Shown here in pieces: positions 61,285 to 64,000 of a stretch of 64,000 bases of DNA. The translations under genes and the position numbers were made by a program. Positions within the stretch are counted from its first letter, which is position 1. Every line of letters starts with the position of its first letter. The stretch spans positions 1-64,000 of the forward strand of contig CANSEY010000010.1 in the NCBI GenBank assembly GCA_947646015.1. The letters run 5' to 3'. The stretch comes from an uncultured Bacteroides sp. (GTDB lineage: Bacteria > Bacteroidota > Bacteroidia > Bacteroidales > Bacteroidaceae). Below the pieces are notes generated by a model. The model saw only the letters and a list, made by a program, of their open reading frames with translations, was not told the origin of the DNA and did no database searches.

Positions 61285-62522
61285 TGATACTGGGTGTTAT
61301 GGTATTGGGCTTCACGGCTTGTAGTAACAAAAAAACAGTGGATACTAATCCTGTTGTTCGAGATAATATTATTCATTTGTCAACTGCGATAAAGAATGTT
61401 CGAGAGGAAATGATGCTTTCGGAGCTGGTGGATAGTGTCAGTTATATTCCTTTGGAAACGAATCCGAATTGTATGTTAGGTAATTATCAGCGTTTGACCT
61501 TTTCTCCCCAATACATATTTTACTCAAACTATTGTTTTGATTGGAATGGGCAGTTCTTGTTCCGTATTGGGAGCCAGGGTCAAGGGGCTTGTGAAGATAT
61601 CTATGTGCATGTGGCTGATATAGTGTATTTGAATAATCATTTCTATGGGAATGCCTCTAAAATAATAGAATATGATGACCGGGGGAAGTGTACAGGGAAA
61701 GAGCTTAGCTGGTTTACCCAGAAAACAATGGACACTGCGCCGGTTGGGCGTATGGTCAATAAGGTCTGCTTTGCTCCGGCAGGAGAAAACCTGATGTTTT
61801 ATAATTCTCCGGATACGGTTTATTTCATAAATACGGATTACGAGTTTGTAGCCAAACGCAGTATGATGCCGTGGGGCAGGAAAGGGGGCGTTCCGTCCAT
61901 GAGTGGCGGAGATCCTCGTTTTAAGTACACGAGTTACTATAAAGATACGACCTTATTTTATAATTTTTATACGGATACAGTTTTTACTGTTACCCCCACT
62001 TCCCTGATGCCTCGCTGGGTGGTGGAGTTAGATGAAGAATTACGGTTTCCTACCCGGTATCTATATGAAGATGGATTGTTGTCTGAAGCTTTTAAATGTT
62101 GGGAATCGGGCAACTTGGAAAATGCAAAAATGATTAAAATGCTGGATCACAAATATATAGTATCCGGTGTTTTTGAAACAGAGCGTTTTGTTTTTTTATC
62201 TGTCTATGAATGCATGCCATTCAGGGAGCTGCGTAAACTGCCTGAGACTCCTCCATTAACAGCCATTTACAATAAACGTACGGGTGAGACATTTGCAGTG
62301 AAACAGATTATAGATGATCTGGGTGGTATGAAGACCTTCTTTCCTTCTTGGGGGGCGTATAATGAAAAGCTTTTAGCTACCATCTGGCCTTATAAGTTGA
62401 AAGAATTTATAGAAGAGGAACAGTCTGCCGGACGGGCTGTGGCTCCGCAAATACTGAACTTGATGCAGCGCGTGCGAGAAGATGATAATCCGGTTCTTAT
62501 AATAGCTCATTTGAAAAAATAG
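61260..62522 (+). CDS. 6-bladed beta-propeller lipoprotein
   Basis: 420 residues from ATG 61260 (GTG at 61254 and ATG at 61272 also in frame; the latter begins the signal MRMILILGVMVLGFTAC directly, with lipobox). Blades: YIPLETNPNCMLGNYQRLTFSPQYIFYS, FDWNGQFLFRIGSQGQGACEDIY (the QGPGEY motif changed to QGACEDIY), then LPETPPLTAIYNKRTGETFAVKQIIDD. Closing strand DDNPVLIIAHLKK. Sequence is unlike the A-B-C trio, so an older paralog. Confidence 0.83.
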   Translation: MEFFMRMILILGVMVLGFTACSNKKTVDTNPVVRDNIIHLSTAIKNVREEMMLSELVDSVSYIPLETNPNCMLGNYQRLTFSPQYIFYSNYCFDWNGQFLFRIGSQGQGACEDIYVHVADIVYLNNHFYGNASKIIEYDDRGKCTGKELSWFTQKTMDTAPVGRMVNKVCFAPAGENLMFYNSPDTVYFINTDYEFVAKRSMMPWGRKGGVPSMSGGDPRFKYTSYYKDTTLFYNFYTDTVFTVTPTSLMPRWVVELDEELRFPTRYLYEDGLLSEAFKCWESGNLENAKMIKMLDHKYIVSGVFETERFVFLSVYECMPFRELRKLPETPPLTAIYNKRTGETFAVKQIIDDLGGMKTFFPSWGAYNEKLLATIWPYKLKEFIEEEQSAGRAVAPQILNLMQRVREDDNPVLIIAHLKK

Positions 62523-62579
62523 ATTTGTCTGTTTATCGAAATCTAGAATGTTGGATTGTTGTTTTAAATATAAATTGGT

Positions 62580-62726
62580 ATGAATAAAGTTCGATTGGCC
62601 TTGTATTTGGGTATATTGGTGCATCTGATCGGTTGCTCTTCTTTTCATTCAGAGAAGATTGATTTGTTAGCTCAGGTGCCATCTGATTGTCCGATTGTTC
62701 GGTTCTATATCACATTAATCATTTAA
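62580..62726 (+). CDS. 48-residue putative lipoprotein
   Basis: ATG 62580 to TAA 62726. The product starts MNKVRLALYLGILVHLIGCS, a complete lipoprotein signal with lipobox LIGC, followed by only 29 residues (SFHSEKIDLLAQVPSDCPIV...). Too short for a propeller. It could be a small lipoprotein or the 5' stub of a deleted gene; it lies between two propeller genes and ends 13 bp before the next. Confidence 0.45.
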   Translation: MNKVRLALYLGILVHLIGCSSFHSEKIDLLAQVPSDCPIVRFYITLII

Positions 62727-62739
62727 AGTTACCGATATT

Positions 62740-63855
62740 ATGAAATCACTTTTATTTTTTTGTTTAAGTACATTTCTCTTTTACTCGTGTAGTAAGAAAG
62801 AAAATAGTCTTTATCCTGTAATAGACTTAGCCGATGCTATCGAGAATCCGGTGGAGAAATCTGTATATGATATTGCGGAAAGTGTAGAGGTCGTGCAATT
62901 AGAGACGAATGATTCGTTACTGATTCCATACGTGAGCCAGTTAATAATGACCGATCAGTATTTTATCATAGGATATGGTAAGAAGTGCTCTCTTTTTTCT
63001 CATTCCGGAAAATTTGTTTGTGATATAGCTCAGAAAGGAAGTGGTCCGGAGGAATATACAATGTTGATGAATTTGCTTTATATAAACAATCGTGTTTTGA
63101 TTACAGACTTAAATAATAAAGTTAATGTTTACTCCTTAAATGGGAAGTTTATTGAATCCTATCAGGCACTTCCGGACATGTTTTCTGCCATTTATCCAAT
63201 GTCGGACAAGAACTTTATAGGTTTTAAAGCTCAGAGTGGAGGAGATGAAAAAGAACGTCTTGTGTTCTATCGACGGGATGAAAAGAGGGGGGCTATTCCA
63301 TATCAACAAAACTATCAGGCAAAAAAAGTTTGTTTCTTCCCTCATGAAGCCCAATTTTCATCTTTACATGATAAGTTGTACTTTAAGCAGTTGCTTAATG
63401 ACACTATTTTCTCTGTGGATACGGTAAAGCACTCTCTTTCTCCTGAATATATAATCGACTGGGGAAAGCTGAGATCTAACGATAGATTGCGCTACTCTTT
63501 GGAAAATCCGGACGAAGAATTGTTTTTGCACATGCCATACGTTCCTTTGTTCAGTATGACTGCTAATGGATTAGTCTTAGGGGCTATTACAGTAGACATA
63601 GATCAGAAGAAGCAATATTACTTAACTGCATTCTATGATAAGGCAAATCATCAGGCGGATCTTTTCGAACTAAAATTATCAAAAAAAGAGATGGATTATT
63701 TTGGTGAACCTACAGGTAAGCTTCCTCCTTATCTGGAGGGTGATACTTTTTTCCCGGAGTATATTTCCCAAGATGGCAATTATTTGATTTCTGTCAGAAC
63801 TCAACCTTTAAAAGAAGAATTGAATCCTGCGTTGATTGTAGTGAAGCTGAAATAA
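62740..63855 (+). CDS. 6-bladed beta-propeller lipoprotein
   Basis: 371 residues. Signal LLFFCLSTFLFYSC ends in a lipobox. Blades: VVQLETNDSLLIPYVSQLIMTDQYFIIGY, LFSHSGKFVCDIAQKGSGPEEY (family motif with GSGPEEY), LLYINNRVLITDLNNKVNVYSLNGKFIESY. Closing strand NPALIVVKLK. Last gene of the array in this window; a short hairpin follows. Confidence 0.83.
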   Translation: MKSLLFFCLSTFLFYSCSKKENSLYPVIDLADAIENPVEKSVYDIAESVEVVQLETNDSLLIPYVSQLIMTDQYFIIGYGKKCSLFSHSGKFVCDIAQKGSGPEEYTMLMNLLYINNRVLITDLNNKVNVYSLNGKFIESYQALPDMFSAIYPMSDKNFIGFKAQSGGDEKERLVFYRRDEKRGAIPYQQNYQAKKVCFFPHEAQFSSLHDKLYFKQLLNDTIFSVDTVKHSLSPEYIIDWGKLRSNDRLRYSLENPDEELFLHMPYVPLFSMTANGLVLGAITVDIDQKKQYYLTAFYDKANHQADLFELKLSKKEMDYFGEPTGKLPPYLEGDTFFPEYISQDGNYLISVRTQPLKEELNPALIVVKLK

Positions 63856-63919
63856 TGAATATGGCCAGACACTGATAGATTTCTGATTTTTATATAAGTA
63901 TTAGTGGCTGCGGAACTAA

Positions 63920-63943
63920 TAGCCTGTTATTTGGGACAGGCTA
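63920..63943 (+). terminator. Hairpin after the last propeller gene
   Basis: TAGCCTGT (63920-63927) / ACAGGCTA (63936-63943), 8-bp perfect stem. ACAGGCTA recurs at 63993-64000 at the window edge, so a larger structure may continue. Confidence 0.55.
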
Positions 63944-64000
63944 TTGCGCATTAATGTCTCTATTGGTGCTTGAGGGATGTTTAGTTCGTGTAACAGGCTA

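Noticed and set aside
1-64000. CRISPR arrays and rRNA genes
   Set aside because: No regularly spaced short repeats of CRISPR type and no rRNA-like sequence seen; the repeats present are coding (propellers, fimbrial lipoprotein) or att/inversion sites.

Overview
The window looks like a chromosome segment of a Bacteroides-type bacterium (order Bacteroidales). The signs are the promoter signature TTTG / TAnnTTTG in front of many genes, the SecD-SecF fusion, the KorA/KorB 2-oxoacid:ferredoxin oxidoreductase, many lipoproteins with lipobox Cys, a Mfa/FimA-type (type V) fimbrial operon, a Tsr-like tyrosine recombinase and several 6-bladed beta-propeller lipoproteins. I cannot fix the species from sequence alone.

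Layout. 1-7.6 kb: core metabolism: the 5' part of PEP carboxykinase (minus), uracil phosphoribosyltransferase, a glycerophosphodiester phosphodiesterase lipoprotein, an unknown membrane protein, and korAB (minus). 8.06-16.5 kb: tRNA-Arg(CCT) with an integrated element of about 8.36 kb, bounded by a 17-bp direct repeat of the tRNA 3' end. It carries a tyrosine integrase, an excisionase-like HTH protein, a replication-initiator-like protein, a BRO-N antirepressor, an ORF6N protein and an XRE repressor. No virion, packaging or conjugation gene is visible, so it resembles a phage satellite or integrated cryptic plasmid.

16.9-32.5 kb: a fimbrial locus behind what looks like a DNA-inversion switch. 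A Tsr-like recombinase lies next to a 1.28-kb segment (18200-19478) bounded by 23-bp perfect inverted repeats with recombinase-core architecture (7-bp arms around a 7-bp asymmetric spacer). The segment holds an AraC-family regulator and an outward-facing promoter-like element. As sequenced, that promoter points away from the fimbrial genes (inferred OFF); inversion would aim it at the DUF3575 protein, TPR-like lipoprotein, fimbrillin, Mfa2/FimB-like anchor, two large multidomain lipoproteins (candidate accessory/tip subunits) and an HU protein.

32.7-50.9 kb: housekeeping: SecDF, an exonuclease/endonuclease/phosphatase-family protein, two rhomboid proteases, HU, ArgS, a LruC-type lipoprotein, topoisomerase I, an outer-membrane barrel with a 1002-residue TPR partner, and a Nudix hydrolase.

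51-63.9 kb: an accessory array of 6-bladed beta-propeller lipoproteins with a DUF4221-like lipoprotein and an orphan LytTR regulator. The first propeller protein is fused to a TonB-C-like domain. Three tandem paralogs share nearly identical ends and divergent middles, with identical 50-bp spacers, and a 3' remnant of another copy follows, suggesting recombination or gene conversion.
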